From Bacteroidia bacterium (lineage in GTDB: Bacteria; Bacteroidota; Bacteroidia; SpSt-205): DNA of 64,000 nucleotides. The stretch covers positions 62,001 through 126,000 of the forward strand of contig BPGW01000003.1 of the NCBI GenBank assembly GCA_026003235.1. The letters run 5' to 3'. Position 1 is the stretch's first letter. Each line of letters opens with the position of its first letter. The notes under the pieces were generated by a model. It saw only the letters and a list, made by a program, of their open reading frames with translations. It did no database searches and was not told the DNA's origin. The position numbers and the translations under genes were made by a program. This document shows, in pieces, positions 33,148 through 43,077 of the stretch.

Positions 33148-34008
33148 ATGAGCGCGGTGCAGCTGGTGGAGTGCCCTCGCGACGCTTGGCAGGGCTATCC
33201 GACGATCGTCCCCACCGAAGTGAAGGTTCGGTATCTCACAGCGCTTTTGAAGGCGGGGTTTCATACGCTGGATGCGGGTTCGTTTGTCTCGCCGAAGGCC
33301 GTTCCGCAGATGAGCGACACCGCCGAAGTCTTGGCTCGGCTGCCTTACGACCAGTATCCTGAGACGGGCATTTTGGTGATTGTAGCCAACAGCCGGGGCC
33401 TTGAGGCGGCGGTAGCCCATCCGGCCGTGCGGTATGTAGGGTATCCGCTTTCGCTTTCGGAGACGTTCCAGCAGCAGAATACCCGCCAGACCCGAGCCCA
33501 GGCCGAAGCTTTCATAGACGAATTGGTGGCGCGCACAAGGGCCACGGGCAAAGTGCCGGTGGTGTACCTTTCCATGGGCTTTGGCAATCCCTATGGGGAT
33601 CCTTACGAGGCGGAGGAGGTGATTCGGGTAGGGGAGCGGCTTCGGGCCAAGGGGGTGCCCATCCTTTCGCTGGCCGACACGGTAGGGATAGCTACCCCGG
33701 ACGCCGTGTACCAAACCCTTCAAGCGGCGATAAAGGCCGTGCAGGGGGTAGTGTGGGGGGTGCACTTGCATGCGGCCCCCCAAGAAGCCCGAGCCAAACT
33801 GCAGGCCGCCTGGGAAGCCGGATGTCGGCGCTTTGACAGCGCCTTGGGTGGGCATGGAGGGTGCCCCTTTGCAGGGGTGCCCCTGGTGTCCAACCTCCCC
33901 ACCGAAGCGGTGATAGCGTTCCTTCAAGAGAAAAAAGCGCTGCCTCCCTTACGCACCTTTGCCCTGTTGGAAGCCCAGGCCCTGTTGCCTGAGGCCTTTC
34001 CTGCGTAA
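33148..34008 (+). CDS. Hydroxymethylglutaryl-CoA lyase-like enzyme
   Basis: A 286-residue HMGL-like TIM barrel. E-C-P-R-D-A-W-Q-G (metal-binding Asp), D-A-G-S-F-V-S-P-K-A-V-P-Q-M, the metal ligands H-L-H and the catalytic loop D-S-A-L-G-G-H-G-G-C-P-F-A match HMG-CoA lyase, including the active-site Cys. It would cleave HMG-CoA to acetoacetate and acetyl-CoA, the last step of leucine breakdown. The usual E-x-x-x-R-D-G-x-Q start reads E-C-P-R-D-A-W-Q, as in HMG-CoA lyases. No other leucine-degradation gene is near. Confidence 0.88.
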   Translation: MSAVQLVECPRDAWQGYPTIVPTEVKVRYLTALLKAGFHTLDAGSFVSPKAVPQMSDTAEVLARLPYDQYPETGILVIVANSRGLEAAVAHPAVRYVGYPLSLSETFQQQNTRQTRAQAEAFIDELVARTRATGKVPVVYLSMGFGNPYGDPYEAEEVIRVGERLRAKGVPILSLADTVGIATPDAVYQTLQAAIKAVQGVVWGVHLHAAPQEARAKLQAAWEAGCRRFDSALGGHGGCPFAGVPLVSNLPTEAVIAFLQEKKALPPLRTFALLEAQALLPEAFPA

Positions 34009-34015
34009 AATTTCC

Positions 34016-34023
34016 TACCTTTG
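34016..34023 (+). promoter_or_regulatory. -7 box TACCTTTG
   Basis: Perfect box ten bases before the ATG at 34034. Confidence 0.6.
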
Positions 34024-34033
34024 TCCTACCCTC

Positions 34034-35065
34034 ATGTGGCGGCTGTTGTGGGGCGTGCTGGTGGTCTGGGCGCAGCCTCTGCCCGAAATAGAAAAAGAAC
34101 TGGCCCACTTGGGGCGCTTTGTCTTGCACCACGAGGAGACGGCTGCCAAAGACTCCGCCAATCAAGTGTTCCTTGCGCGGTGGCGCGAAGTCTTGGCCCG
34201 CCCAGAGGCCTTCAGCTATCCCTTTGATTCGGTAGAGACCGTGTCTAAGCTGTGCCCGCCGGATAGCGCTTTTCGGGTCTTCACCTGGCAAGTGGTAGAC
34301 TTTTCGGAGGGGCGCCATAGGTACTATGGGCTGCTGGTTCGCCGGTGGCGAGAGCATAAAAAAGCCCCTTGGCAAGTGCGCGTGTACGAACTGAAAGAAA
34401 TCCCCGACGTGCTGGACGAAGAGGACATGGAACGCCGCACGCTCACCCAGGACGAATGGGTAGGAGCCCTCTACTATCACCCCCGCTATAGCCGCTATGG
34501 GGCTCTGCGCTACGAAGGGGAGGCGAAAATACCCCGAGGAACCCGCCTTGTCCGGGAAAAGTTCGTCTATTATGTGCTCCTCGGATGGAACGGCTACGAC
34601 CGCAAGCGCAACTTCAAAGTGGTGGAAACGGTCTTTTTTGACCCCAAAAAGCCGGATCGGGTGTTTTTTGGGGCGCCGGTGATTTATGCCGGGGCGGTGC
34701 CTAAGATGCGCTTGATCCTGGAGTATGCCGAGACTACCCCCTTATCGCTGAACCTTGGATGGTATGTGAAGAAAATCGGAGCCAAGAAGCGGTACCCCGC
34801 CATTGTTTTTGACCATGTGAGTGTTTCTCGGCGGGCAAGCAGCCGCCTGTATGAAGACCCTCGGCCGTTTTTTGGGGCCGATGGGACGTACGATGCGCTG
34901 GAGTTTTGGAAAAAGCGTAGGTTTGAGGGTCGGCGGGGGATTCTCGTCTATCGGCGAAATGTGATTCCGTACGCGCCGGAGATTGAGCATTATGACCCCC
35001 GCGAGATCTGGAAGCAAAGCGAGGAGGCGGCTCGTCGCCTTCAGAGGTATGGGCTCAAACCTTAA
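34034..35065 (+). CDS. Secreted protein of unknown function
   Basis: A 343-residue protein. Signal peptide M-W-R-L-L-W-G-V-L-V-V-W-A-Q, then S-Y-P-F-D-S-V-E-T-V-S-K-L-C-P-P-D-S-A-F-R-V-F-T-W-Q-V and Y-Y-G-L-L-V-R-R, then W-V-G-A-L-Y-Y and V-L-L-G-W-N-G-Y-D-R-K-R. I recall this as a recurring uncharacterised Bacteroidota periplasmic family. No catalytic motif is evident. The start is set by the signal peptide and the promoter box. Its end overlaps the start of the HD-phosphodiesterase gene by 17 bases, so the two form an operon. Confidence 0.78.
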   Translation: MWRLLWGVLVVWAQPLPEIEKELAHLGRFVLHHEETAAKDSANQVFLARWREVLARPEAFSYPFDSVETVSKLCPPDSAFRVFTWQVVDFSEGRHRYYGLLVRRWREHKKAPWQVRVYELKEIPDVLDEEDMERRTLTQDEWVGALYYHPRYSRYGALRYEGEAKIPRGTRLVREKFVYYVLLGWNGYDRKRNFKVVETVFFDPKKPDRVFFGAPVIYAGAVPKMRLILEYAETTPLSLNLGWYVKKIGAKKRYPAIVFDHVSVSRRASSRLYEDPRPFFGADGTYDALEFWKKRRFEGRRGILVYRRNVIPYAPEIEHYDPREIWKQSEEAARRLQRYGLKP

Positions 35066-37100
35066 GCGCTGGCTGCCTGTAGCCGGGGTCTTTCTGGGGT
35101 ATGTGCTCCTTAGCAGTGGAGTGCTCTTGTATTGGTATCATCCCATGTACTTGACCCAGTGGCAGGAAGGAGAAGTGTGGACTTATCGGGATCTTTTTGC
35201 GCCGTTTGAGTTCCGTGTCTTCAGAGGTGCGCAAGAAGGGCAGGCTTGGGATTCTTTGGCGCCCAGTTTGACGCTGGCTTTTGAGCGAGATACGTTGGTT
35301 AGACAGCAGGTAACGCAGCGCCTAAGCGAAGTCAGTCAGGGGTTTTCACCTGGCCTGCGCAGCGAGGTGGCGCGGCTCCTTCGCTATGCGTACCGATTTG
35401 GGTATGTAGATGTAGCTGTAGCCGATAAGCGTGGACAAGCGATTCTCCGAGGGGGATCCTCTCGTGAAGAGGTCCTTCCCCTGGAAGCCCTTGTGGATAG
35501 CCAGCGTTTGGAGCGATGGGTGGCTGAGATCGTCTCGGAAAGCCGGCAAGATTCGGTAAAGTGGGTGGTGAGAACTTTCCTTCAGCCGGATTGCCGGTAT
35601 GATCCCAATGCTCTGCACGAGCTTTTGCAAGCGGCTGCCCAGCGCTCTTCCCCTTTCAGCACGACGATTCGTAAAGGGGAGCTGATCGTACGCCGGGGCC
35701 AACTCATTTCCTCGGAAGTGGCCCAGAAGCTCCGTTCGCTGTCGCTGGCTTACGGTTCTCTACATCCGTTCAACAGTCGCCTTCTTAGCTTTCTGGGGCT
35801 GGTAGGGCTGGTGGGGCTACTGACCTTCATCGCCTTGCAGTACCTGTATGTAGCTAAACGATTCCAACCCGAAGAAGTGCGGCCTGTGCTGCTGCTTTTG
35901 TCGGTTTTTCTGGTGACCATCGTAGGGGCGTCGTTGTTTCTGCATTTTACGCAGCGATGGGCTGAGACAACGCAGTATCCTATTCACCATTTGTTTCCTG
36001 TGGCGATGGCTCCTATCATGGCGGCCATTTTCTTTGATGACCGGGTAGGCTTTATTTCGGCTATCACGCTGAGCGCGCAAGTGAGCCTCGTGATGGAAGA
36101 GCCGGTGGAGTTTTTCTTCGTGCATGGGCTCAGCAGCATGCTCGTGGTGTTTCGCCTGCGGGTTTTGCAGCGGCGATCCCACTTCTTGTATGCGCTGGGA
36201 ACCCTTGCCCTGGGGTACTGGGTGACTTTCTTAGGGTACCATCTCTTTCGCATGGGGAGCTTTGAGACGATACCCTGGGCGGGACTGCCCCTTCTTTTGC
36301 TCAACGCTCTGCTGTGTCTGATGGGGTATCCCCTCGTGTATGTGCTGGAAAGGCTCTTTCGCACCAGCTCGGATGTGACTTTTCTGGAGCTCCTGGATTT
36401 GCGGCATCCCCTCTTGCGGCAGCTGGCAGAAAAAGCGCCGGGGACTTATCAGCATAGCCTCGCGGTGGCCGAGCTGGCCGAAGTCGCCGCCCAAAAAATC
36501 GGCGCTCACTCGCTCAAGGCTCGCGTCATGGGCCTTTTCCATGACATCGGCAAGCTGGAGAACCCTTCCTTCTTCATTGAAAATATCTCAGCGATTTCAC
36601 AGGGGGGGGTTTCCAATCCGCACTATTATCTTTCCCCTCGTGAGAGCGCTGCCATCATTCGCCGTCATGTGGAGTATGGGTTGGAGCTGGCCAGAAAATA
36701 CAATTTGCCCCCAGAGGTGGTAGCGGGCATTCAGACGCATCACGGCACGACGTGGATCCAGTATTTCTGGGAGCGCCAGAAGCGCGAGGCCCCTCAGGAA
36801 GCTTCGTCGGTAGAGGCTGAATTCCGCTATCCGGGTCCGCTCCCTTCCACCAAAGAGGAAGCTATCCTCATGCTGGCCGACTCGCTTGAGGCCAGTACGC
36901 GCGCCTTATCTGACCCTACGCCCGAAAAGCTGCGCGCCCATGTACGGAGCCTTATCCAGCAGCGCATCGCAGAAGGGCAGTTGGACCGGGCTCCTCTCAC
37001 CTTTGAGCAGGTCCGTCAGCTTGAAGAGGTCTTTTACGAAAACCTCCTAAATCGCCACCATACCCGTATTCCCTACCCGGAGCCTTCTCCCGTTCGGTAA
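35049..37100 (+). CDS. 7TM-HD family phosphohydrolase (PgpH-like c-di-AMP phosphodiesterase)
   Basis: A 683-residue membrane protein. One N-terminal TM, an extracytoplasmic helical 7TMR-HDED domain (about 30-230; R-K-G-E-L-I-V-R-R-G-Q), seven TM helices (about 245-440), then a cytoplasmic HD domain starting at D-L-R-H-P-L-L-R-Q-L with P-G-T-Y-Q-H-S-L, G-L-F-H-D-I-G-K (metal-binding H-D) and a later Q-T-H-H-G-T and L-A-D-S-L-E-A. This order is diagnostic of PgpH proteins, which hydrolyse cyclic di-AMP. Together with CdaA (20597-21370) it gives the window both sides of c-di-AMP turnover. Confidence 0.93.
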   Translation: MGSNLKRWLPVAGVFLGYVLLSSGVLLYWYHPMYLTQWQEGEVWTYRDLFAPFEFRVFRGAQEGQAWDSLAPSLTLAFERDTLVRQQVTQRLSEVSQGFSPGLRSEVARLLRYAYRFGYVDVAVADKRGQAILRGGSSREEVLPLEALVDSQRLERWVAEIVSESRQDSVKWVVRTFLQPDCRYDPNALHELLQAAAQRSSPFSTTIRKGELIVRRGQLISSEVAQKLRSLSLAYGSLHPFNSRLLSFLGLVGLVGLLTFIALQYLYVAKRFQPEEVRPVLLLLSVFLVTIVGASLFLHFTQRWAETTQYPIHHLFPVAMAPIMAAIFFDDRVGFISAITLSAQVSLVMEEPVEFFFVHGLSSMLVVFRLRVLQRRSHFLYALGTLALGYWVTFLGYHLFRMGSFETIPWAGLPLLLLNALLCLMGYPLVYVLERLFRTSSDVTFLELLDLRHPLLRQLAEKAPGTYQHSLAVAELAEVAAQKIGAHSLKARVMGLFHDIGKLENPSFFIENISAISQGGVSNPHYYLSPRESAAIIRRHVEYGLELARKYNLPPEVVAGIQTHHGTTWIQYFWERQKREAPQEASSVEAEFRYPGPLPSTKEEAILMLADSLEASTRALSDPTPEKLRAHVRSLIQQRIAEGQLDRAPLTFEQVRQLEEVFYENLLNRHHTRIPYPEPSPVR

Positions 37101-37107
37101 AAGGGTG

Positions 37108-37115
37108 TAAATTTG
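37108..37115 (+). promoter_or_regulatory. -7 box TAAATTTG of M43 peptidase gene
   Basis: Perfect TAnnTTTG four bases before the ATG at 37120. Confidence 0.65.
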
Positions 37116-37119
37116 CCGC

Positions 37120-39381
37120 ATGCGGTACCTTTTTGTACTCAGTTGGCTGGGGTGGGCCTGGGCTCAGACTCACCGGTGTGCAACGATGGAGCGTCTGGCC
37201 TACCTCATGCAGCAGGACCCGACCCTTCGGGCTCGGATGGAGGCCGTGGAAGCTCAAACCCAAGCTTACTTATCCAGTCCAGCCTCCCAGGCCAACCAAC
37301 GCACCCAGAACGTCATCACGATACCTGTGGTGGTGCACATCGTGTACCGCACGGCCAGCGAAAACATCTCTGATGCGCAGGTTCAGTCGCAGATAGACGT
37401 GCTCAACGAAGACTTTCGCCGGCTCAACGCCGATGCGGTGAATACCCCTTCGCTTTTTGCGGGCGTAGCCGCCGATGCCGAGATTCAGTTCTGTCTGGCG
37501 ACACGCGACCCCTTGGGCAATCCCACCACAGGCGTTACACGCACGCAAACCACCAAGACTTCCTTTAGCGTTTACACCGATGACGTGAAGTTTTCCAGTC
37601 AGGGGGGCAAGGACGCTTGGCCTACCGACCAGTACCTCAACATCTGGGTATGTCGGCTTTCTGGGGGGGTGCTGGGCTATGCCCAGTTTCCGGGGGGGGG
37701 GCCGGCCAATACCGATGGGGTCGTGATTGATTTCCGGTACTTTGGACGGGGCGGCTCTGCCCAAGCCCCTTACAACAAAGGCCGCACAGCTACCCACGAA
37801 GTGGGCCACTGGCTGAACCTTCGTCATATCTGGGGCGATGCCCAGTGTGGCGATGACTACGTCAGCGATACCCCTACCCAAGAGCAGGCCAACTACGGCT
37901 GCCCAACTTTCCCTCACCCCTCTTGCGGAAACACCAGCGACATGTTCATGAACTACATGGACTACAGCGATGACGCTTGCCTGAATATGTTTACCCAGGG
38001 GCAAAAAGCTCGGATGCGGGCTGTGCTGGCTGCCCCGAATGGCTTCCGGGCTTCGCTCCTCTCCTCGCAAGGGTGTGCACCGCCGGGAGGGGGGTGCTCT
38101 GGCACCCAGACCCTTACCGCCAGCAGCGGCACCTTCTCAGACGGCAGCGGCACCGCCAACTACCAAAATAACTCGGACTGCCGCTGGCTCATCCAGCCCG
38201 CCAACGCCCTCTCTATTACCCTCACTTTTTCTAACTTTTCCCTTTTGAGCGGCGACTCGGTCATTGTGTACGATGGGAGTACGACCTCTTCGCCCCGACT
38301 GGGGGCTTTTTCAGGCTCTTCCCTCCCTCCTGCGTTGACTTCCTCAGGAGGGGTTATGCTCGTGCGCTTTGTCACAAATAGCTCCGGCACGGCCGATGGC
38401 TTCGTCGCTTCCTACACTTCCCAGCTCAACCTTCCCTGCTACGGAACCCAGCTGATCACCCAGCCTTCCGGCACGATCACCGATGGAAGCGGTCCCAGCG
38501 ACTACCAAAATAACAGCGATTGTAAGTGGGTCCTTCAGCCAGGGAGCGGAGCCGGCATTCGGATTGACTTTACGCAGTTTGCTACGGAGTCGGGGTATGA
38601 CTTCGTCACCATTTACGACGGCTCGCTGGTAGATTCTCGCTACATGGTGCGGCGTTTTTCGGGCACGAGCCTGCCTCCAAGCGTCACCACATTTGGGCCG
38701 GAGGCTACGATTTATTTCACCTCGGACGAGAGCATTACGGCGGCCGGCTGGAGCCTTAACTACTCTACGATTAGTCAGCCGTATTGTCAAGGCACGGTGC
38801 AGCTCACCGCCCCTTCCGGTACTTTTTCAGATGGGAGCGGCACCAGCGATTACACTAACCGAGCCAACTGCCGCTGGCTCATCCAACCCCCTGGGGCCAC
38901 CTGGGTCCGCCTTTCTTTCACCAGCTTCAATACCGAGAGTGGGTATGACTTTGTACGAGTCTATGATGGGGCCACGACGAGCGCGCCCCTTCTGGGCAGT
39001 TTCAGCGGCTCTTCTTTGCCCCAGCAGCTCACTTCGTCAGGCGGGAGTATGCTTGTGGTCTTTACTTCCGACAGCTCCATAACCCGCGCCGGGTGGGAGG
39101 CTTCCTACACCAGCAATGGAACGGCTACGGCTCTCGGCTACGCTCCCCTGGATCAGGTGCGTTACTATCCGGTACCGGCCCGAGAAGCCCTCACCCTGGA
39201 GGTGCCCGGAAGCAAGCCGGCTCTGTTTGAGGTCTACGATAGTCAGGGGCGCCGGGTTTGGCAGGGGGTTCTCCAGCCGGGCGAAAATCGCCTTACTTTG
39301 GCCGATTGGGCGCCGGGGCTGTACTTGGGTGTTCTATCCCAGGAAGGGGCTTCGGTGACCCTTCGCTTCGTGCGTGAGTAG
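37120..39381 (+). CDS. Secreted M43 (pappalysin-type) metalloprotease with three CUB domains and T9SS tail
   Basis: A 753-residue protein: signal peptide to W-A-Q (16), a pro/catalytic region with the metzincin site [11 protein letters not shown] (first His at 226) and Met-turn M-N-Y-M-D-Y, as in cytophagalysins; then three CUB-like domains (about 325-435, 436-545 and 550-660), each with S-G-T-(F/I)-x-D-G-S-G, Y-x-N-x-x-x-C-(R/K)-W-(L/V)-(I/L)-Q-P and V-x-V-Y-D-G; then a T9SS sorting domain (R-Y-Y-P-V-P-A-R-E ... L-A-D-W-A-P-G-L-Y). CUB domains may bind substrate proteins or glycans. It should be a cell-surface or extracellular zinc protease. The last 48 bases overlap mutY on the other strand. 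Confidence 0.93.
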   Translation: MRYLFVLSWLGWAWAQTHRCATMERLAYLMQQDPTLRARMEAVEAQTQAYLSSPASQANQRTQNVITIPVVVHIVYRTASENISDAQVQSQIDVLNEDFRRLNADAVNTPSLFAGVAADAEIQFCLATRDPLGNPTTGVTRTQTTKTSFSVYTDDVKFSSQGGKDAWPTDQYLNIWVCRLSGGVLGYAQFPGGGPANTDGVVIDFRYFGRGGSAQAPYNKGRTATHEVGHWLNLRHIWGDAQCGDDYVSDTPTQEQANYGCPTFPHPSCGNTSDMFMNYMDYSDDACLNMFTQGQKARMRAVLAAPNGFRASLLSSQGCAPPGGGCSGTQTLTASSGTFSDGSGTANYQNNSDCRWLIQPANALSITLTFSNFSLLSGDSVIVYDGSTTSSPRLGAFSGSSLPPALTSSGGVMLVRFVTNSSGTADGFVASYTSQLNLPCYGTQLITQPSGTITDGSGPSDYQNNSDCKWVLQPGSGAGIRIDFTQFATESGYDFVTIYDGSLVDSRYMVRRFSGTSLPPSVTTFGPEATIYFTSDESITAAGWSLNYSTISQPYCQGTVQLTAPSGTFSDGSGTSDYTNRANCRWLIQPPGATWVRLSFTSFNTESGYDFVRVYDGATTSAPLLGSFSGSSLPQQLTSSGGSMLVVFTSDSSITRAGWEASYTSNGTATALGYAPLDQVRYYPVPAREALTLEVPGSKPALFEVYDSQGRRVWQGVLQPGENRLTLADWAPGLYLGVLSQEGASVTLRFVRE

Positions 39382-40371
39382 CCGCTGTAAGGGGGCCGGC
39401 AGGCCGCACGCCGCCAGCCTATCCCACAAGATGGGCGTAGCTTGGGGTGGGGGAGAAGGCAGCCGTTCTATGTACCCCGCCAGCCGGAAATGGGTCAGTT
39501 CGTGCACAAAGTCAGGCGGTGTGGAGCGAAGGGTAGGCAGCTCCTCCATGGGCAGACACCACAAGCCGCTCCATAGGCCTTCTTCAGGCCGTTTCTCAAG
39601 CCATACGGCTTGCGGCGTGGCATAAAGAAGAAACCGGAAGGCCCGTACCGGTCGGGGTCTTCGGGGCTTCTTGGGCGGGTAAGCCTCCGGCTGAGCTTGC
39701 TGGTAGGCGGTACAAAAGCGCTGAAGAGGGCAAGCTACGCATCGGGGCTTGCGGGGGAAGCACGCCTGATTAGCCAGGTCCATAAGAGCGAAAGCTACCT
39801 CTCGGCTGCGCCAGCTTTCAGGCAGCTCGTCCGCCAGGGCTTGGTACTTTTTTCGTTCTGAAGCCGGCACCGTCATACCTACAAGCCGGCTCAAAACCCG
39901 CGTCACATTGCCATCTACGGGCAGATAGGCCCCTCGCCCAGAAAAAACCACGATCGCCCTGGCGGTGTAAGGCCCTATTCCTGGTAGCGTTTCAAGTCGG
40001 GCTACAGGGTCCTGACCAGCCAGGTAAGCTTCCCACCCGCCCCGCTCCACCAGGAGCCGAGCCGTTTGGTGTAGGTGGTGGGCCCGTCTGTAATAGCCCA
40101 GCCCCTGCCATACAGCCAGTACGGCGTCCAGGGAACTGGTTGCCAGCGCTTCCAGCGTGGGGAAACGGCCGAAAAAGCGCTCCAAGTAAGGCGTAGCTTG
40201 TTCTATGCGGGTCTGCTGCAGGATCGTTTCTGCGACCCAGATGCGGTAGGGGTCCTGGGTTTCTCGCCAAGGAAGCTTTCGGCCGGCCCGTTGCTGCCAC
40301 GCCAGCAAGGCCAAGACCGCTTCTTCACTCCCCAATAATCTTGATAACGACTCGTTTGCGGCGCTGCCCAT
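39334..40371 (-). CDS. mutY: A/G-specific adenine glycosylase
   Basis: A 345-residue DNA repair enzyme. The catalytic-Glu motif [10 protein letters not shown], helix-hairpin-helix [12 protein letters not shown], catalytic [11 protein letters not shown] and the [4Fe-4S] loop [17 protein letters not shown] are all present, followed by a C-terminal Nudix-like 8-oxoG recognition domain. It removes adenine opposite 8-oxoguanine. The ATG at 40371 overlaps yjbQ by 47 bases; a TTG near 40335 that overlaps less is an alternative. Confidence 0.95.
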   Translation of the reverse strand: MGSAANESLSRLLGSEEAVLALLAWQQRAGRKLPWRETQDPYRIWVAETILQQTRIEQATPYLERFFGRFPTLEALATSSLDAVLAVWQGLGYYRRAHHLHQTARLLVERGGWEAYLAGQDPVARLETLPGIGPYTARAIVVFSGRGAYLPVDGNVTRVLSRLVGMTVPASERKKYQALADELPESWRSREVAFALMDLANQACFPRKPRCVACPLQRFCTAYQQAQPEAYPPKKPRRPRPVRAFRFLLYATPQAVWLEKRPEEGLWSGLWCLPMEELPTLRSTPPDFVHELTHFRLAGYIERLPSPPPQATPILWDRLAACGLPAPLQRLLTHEAKGHRSPFLG

Positions 40372-40738
40372 CAAATTCCAAGTAAAAAATCTCCTGCCAA
40401 GGCCCCAAGTCCAAGTCGCCTTTCGTGATGGGTACCACCACTTGCAAGTGGGTCAGAAGGTTTTTGAGGTGGGCATCGCCGTTGTCTTCGCCAGTGCGGT
40501 GGTGTTGGTAGTCAGCCCGAAAAGGCGCCAGCTTCTCCAGCCACTCAAACATATCCTCATGCAAGCCCGCTTCCTGGTCCTGGATGATCACCGACGCCGT
40601 CAGATGCATGGATGAAACCAAACAAAGTCCTTCCTGGATGCCGGACTTTCGGACCTCTTCCCGCACTTGGGGGGTCAGATGAACGATAGCCCGCCGCTGG
40701 GGCGTGTGCATCCACAAGTAGGCGGTGTGGCTGCGCAT
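40325..40738 (-). CDS. yjbQ: YjbQ/UPF0047 family protein
   Basis: A 137-residue protein with the complete UPF0047 pattern: [14 protein letters not shown]-x-D-M-x-x-W-L-E-K-L-A-P, [11 protein letters not shown] (conserved His/Asp cluster), [13 protein letters not shown]-x-R-x-R. Members adopt a compact beta fold; some have weak thiamine-phosphate synthase activity, but the physiological role is unknown. First gene of a two-gene unit with mutY. No clear -7 box is seen before its ATG. Confidence 0.92.
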   Translation of the reverse strand: MRSHTAYLWMHTPQRRAIVHLTPQVREEVRKSGIQEGLCLVSSMHLTASVIIQDQEAGLHEDMFEWLEKLAPFRADYQHHRTGEDNGDAHLKNLLTHLQVVVPITKGDLDLGPWQEIFYLEFDGQRRKRVVIKIIGE

Positions 40739-40779
40739 GGGGCGAAGTTCTGGAATTCACCGCTTTGCGGCCCAGTCCT

Positions 40780-40787
40780 TATATTTG
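40780..40787 (+). promoter_or_regulatory. -7 box TATATTTG of M1 peptidase gene
   Basis: Perfect TAnnTTTG four bases before the ATG at 40792. Confidence 0.65.
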
Positions 40788-40791
40788 CCTG

Positions 40792-43056
40792 ATGCGCTAC
40801 GGTTTCGCTTTTGCCTTTTCCGCTTTTCTGTGGGGACAAAAAGTAGTCGGTTACGACCTTTGGCTGGACTCGGTTTCCTTGCCGAACCGATGGTGGCGAT
40901 GGCGGGCAGGCGTGGTTATAGTCCCTCAAAACGCCTCCACCCTTCACCTGGCCCTGCGCAATTACACGATAGACTCGGTCTGGTGGGGTTCCACGCCTTT
41001 GTCTTTTTCGTACAACGACAGTTTGTTGGCTGTGTCGCTGCCCGCTGCGCTTGGGCTGCAAGAAACGATCTGGGTGGCCTACCGAGGCTCCGGCGTGCAA
41101 GACCCAGGAGGCTTTGGCGGGCTCTACTGGAGCTCCAGCGGCGTTTTCAATATCGGCGTCTCGCTGTATATTTCCCCCCACAGTTATGGGCGGGCGTGGC
41201 ACCCCTGCGCTGACACCTTCGGCAATAAGGCGTATTACCGGTTTCACCTGCGGGTGCCGGATACGCTCACCGCTACGGCCAATGGCCTATTAGACAGCGT
41301 CCAAGCAGAGGGGCCAGGCTGGCGCCGCTGGCACTGGAGGCTAAGCTACCCTATCTCAGCTTACCTGGCCGGCGTGGCTATCGGAAAATACGTAGCGGCT
41401 ACCGACACCTTTATTCGGGCGCCAGGCGATACGATCCCTATCCAGTATTGGGTGCGCCGCTCCGATAGCGCAGGCACCTACACCACCTTCCAACGGCTCA
41501 AGCCCCTTCTGCGAGACTGGGAACAAAAGTTTGGCCCTTACCCTTACGAACGCATCGGCTACGTGGGAGTTGACTTTAGCTCTGGAGCCATGGAACACGC
41601 CACCCACATCGTGTACCCCAACCTGGTCATTTCCGGCACCAACCAATACGACTGGCTCTGGGCGCACGAACTGGCCCATCAGTGGTTCGGCAATGCTGTA
41701 GGGGGCACCCAGGAAAGCCAGATCTTCCTCAAAGAGGGCTTTGCCACCTATAGCGAAGCCCTGTTTTACGAGCTTTTTTTCGGCAGAACTCGGTACTTTG
41801 ATCACCTACGGGGCTTTTTGGAACGGACCTTGCGGGCCCTCAAGTGGGAAGAAGGACTTTTTCCTTTGTCAAACATTCCCCCGGAGCACACTTACGGGAT
41901 AGCGACGTACCAGAAAGGGGCCACCGTCCTGCATACGCTACGGCATCAGATGGGGGATAGCTTGTTTTTCCTGGGCCTGAGGGCGTATAACAATCGCTAT
42001 CGCCACGGACTGGTGACCCTGGATAGCCTGCAGCGGGTGCTGGAAGACAGCACAGGGTTGAGTTTGAGCACCTTTTTTGACGACTGGCTGCGCCAGCCCG
42101 GCGAAGTGCATTTTCGGATAGATTCCTTTGGAAAAGCCGGTCCGGACAGCGTCTGGATAGCCTGGCGCATGAGCCTGCGGGATAAGCCCTCTTACTCCAC
42201 ACCTACCCGGCTCACGGTGTACTTGCGAGGGGCTGCCCCTGGGCAGGAGACCTATGGGCAGTTTTTTACCGACGGTAGCATGGCTGGAACGGCCCGGGTG
42301 GCCTGTTCCTTTTCGCCTGTTGTAGCGGTACTCAACCCGAATGGCGAAGTGGCCGACGCCACCACCCACGGCCTGCGCTGGCAAAAGACAAACGGCAACT
42401 TCGTTTTGCCTGCTACCTTCGTCACCTTGCGACCTATCGGGCTGCCTTCCGGTGATTCGGTGTGGTTCCATGTAGCCCACAACTGGGTAGGGGCCTATGA
42501 CGCAGGCCCCTTACCGCTCTCTGTGCGGCGTTATTGGCAGCTGGATGGGGTGTGGTCTTCTTCGCTGGCGCTGCGAGGGATTTTTAGCTACAACGGCCGG
42601 CCTTTTGGCACAGGAGCCTACCTGGATACCCTCTGGCTGAATTTTTCAGAAGATTCGCTGGCCTTGTATTGGAGACCTTCCGCTCGGGAGCCCTGGAGAG
42701 AATGGCCCTACTACACGGTGGATCGGGGCACTTCACCTACCGACTACCAAGGCCGCATCATCGCTGATTCCCTCTTGCCAGGCGAGTATGCCCTGGGCAA
42801 GAAAACCGATGCCTCTACTTTCGTGGCTGAGACTTCCCTTCCAACGCAAGCCTGGCAGGTTCGGGCTGAAGAAGGGTTTTTGCGACTTTTCAACGGGGCT
42901 TCCACCGGCGGAAATTATGGGGTGTATGACCTGTTAGGACGAGAGTGGGCCCGAGGATGGCTGGAAGCTGGCACCGAACGGATTGTGCCGCTGCCTCCGG
43001 CGCTTTACGTGGTGCGAACCCCCGAAGGTCCCCACCGAGTGCTGATATGGAGATAA
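40792..43056 (+). CDS. Secreted M1-family aminopeptidase with T9SS tail
   Basis: A 754-residue gluzincin. Signal peptide to about residue 16, N-terminal beta domain, exopeptidase-type motif S-G-A-M-E-H, zinc site H-E-L-A-H (His292, His296) with the third ligand Glu315 in L-K-E-G-F-A, and a Tyr (Y-G-I-A-T-Y-Q-K-G) that fits the transition-state Tyr. After the catalytic domain comes a beta-rich region and a short T9SS-type sorting domain (G-V-Y-D-L-L-G-R-E-W-A-R-G-W ... P-P-A-L-Y-V-V-R-T). It probably trims N-termini of peptides at the cell surface, alongside the M43 protease encoded upstream. Confidence 0.93.
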   Translation: MRYGFAFAFSAFLWGQKVVGYDLWLDSVSLPNRWWRWRAGVVIVPQNASTLHLALRNYTIDSVWWGSTPLSFSYNDSLLAVSLPAALGLQETIWVAYRGSGVQDPGGFGGLYWSSSGVFNIGVSLYISPHSYGRAWHPCADTFGNKAYYRFHLRVPDTLTATANGLLDSVQAEGPGWRRWHWRLSYPISAYLAGVAIGKYVAATDTFIRAPGDTIPIQYWVRRSDSAGTYTTFQRLKPLLRDWEQKFGPYPYERIGYVGVDFSSGAMEHATHIVYPNLVISGTNQYDWLWAHELAHQWFGNAVGGTQESQIFLKEGFATYSEALFYELFFGRTRYFDHLRGFLERTLRALKWEEGLFPLSNIPPEHTYGIATYQKGATVLHTLRHQMGDSLFFLGLRAYNNRYRHGLVTLDSLQRVLEDSTGLSLSTFFDDWLRQPGEVHFRIDSFGKAGPDSVWIAWRMSLRDKPSYSTPTRLTVYLRGAAPGQETYGQFFTDGSMAGTARVACSFSPVVAVLNPNGEVADATTHGLRWQKTNGNFVLPATFVTLRPIGLPSGDSVWFHVAHNWVGAYDAGPLPLSVRRYWQLDGVWSSSLALRGIFSYNGRPFGTGAYLDTLWLNFSEDSLALYWRPSAREPWREWPYYTVDRGTSPTDYQGRIIADSLLPGEYALGKKTDASTFVAETSLPTQAWQVRAEEGFLRLFNGASTGGNYGVYDLLGREWARGWLEAGTERIVPLPPALYVVRTPEGPHRVLIWR

Positions 43057-43061
43057 ATGCG

Positions 43062-43069
43062 TACCTTTG
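43062..43069 (+). promoter_or_regulatory. -7 box TACCTTTG of ribosomal protein operon
   Basis: Perfect box eight bases before the GTG at 43078. It overlaps the first codons of an alternative ATG start at 43057, which argues against that start. Confidence 0.7.
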
Positions 43070-43077
43070 CCGGCGCT

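Noticed and set aside
43057-43077. ATG at 43057 as the rplM start
   Set aside because: It would put the perfect TACCTTTG box inside the gene; the GTG at 43078 gives the normal L13 length.
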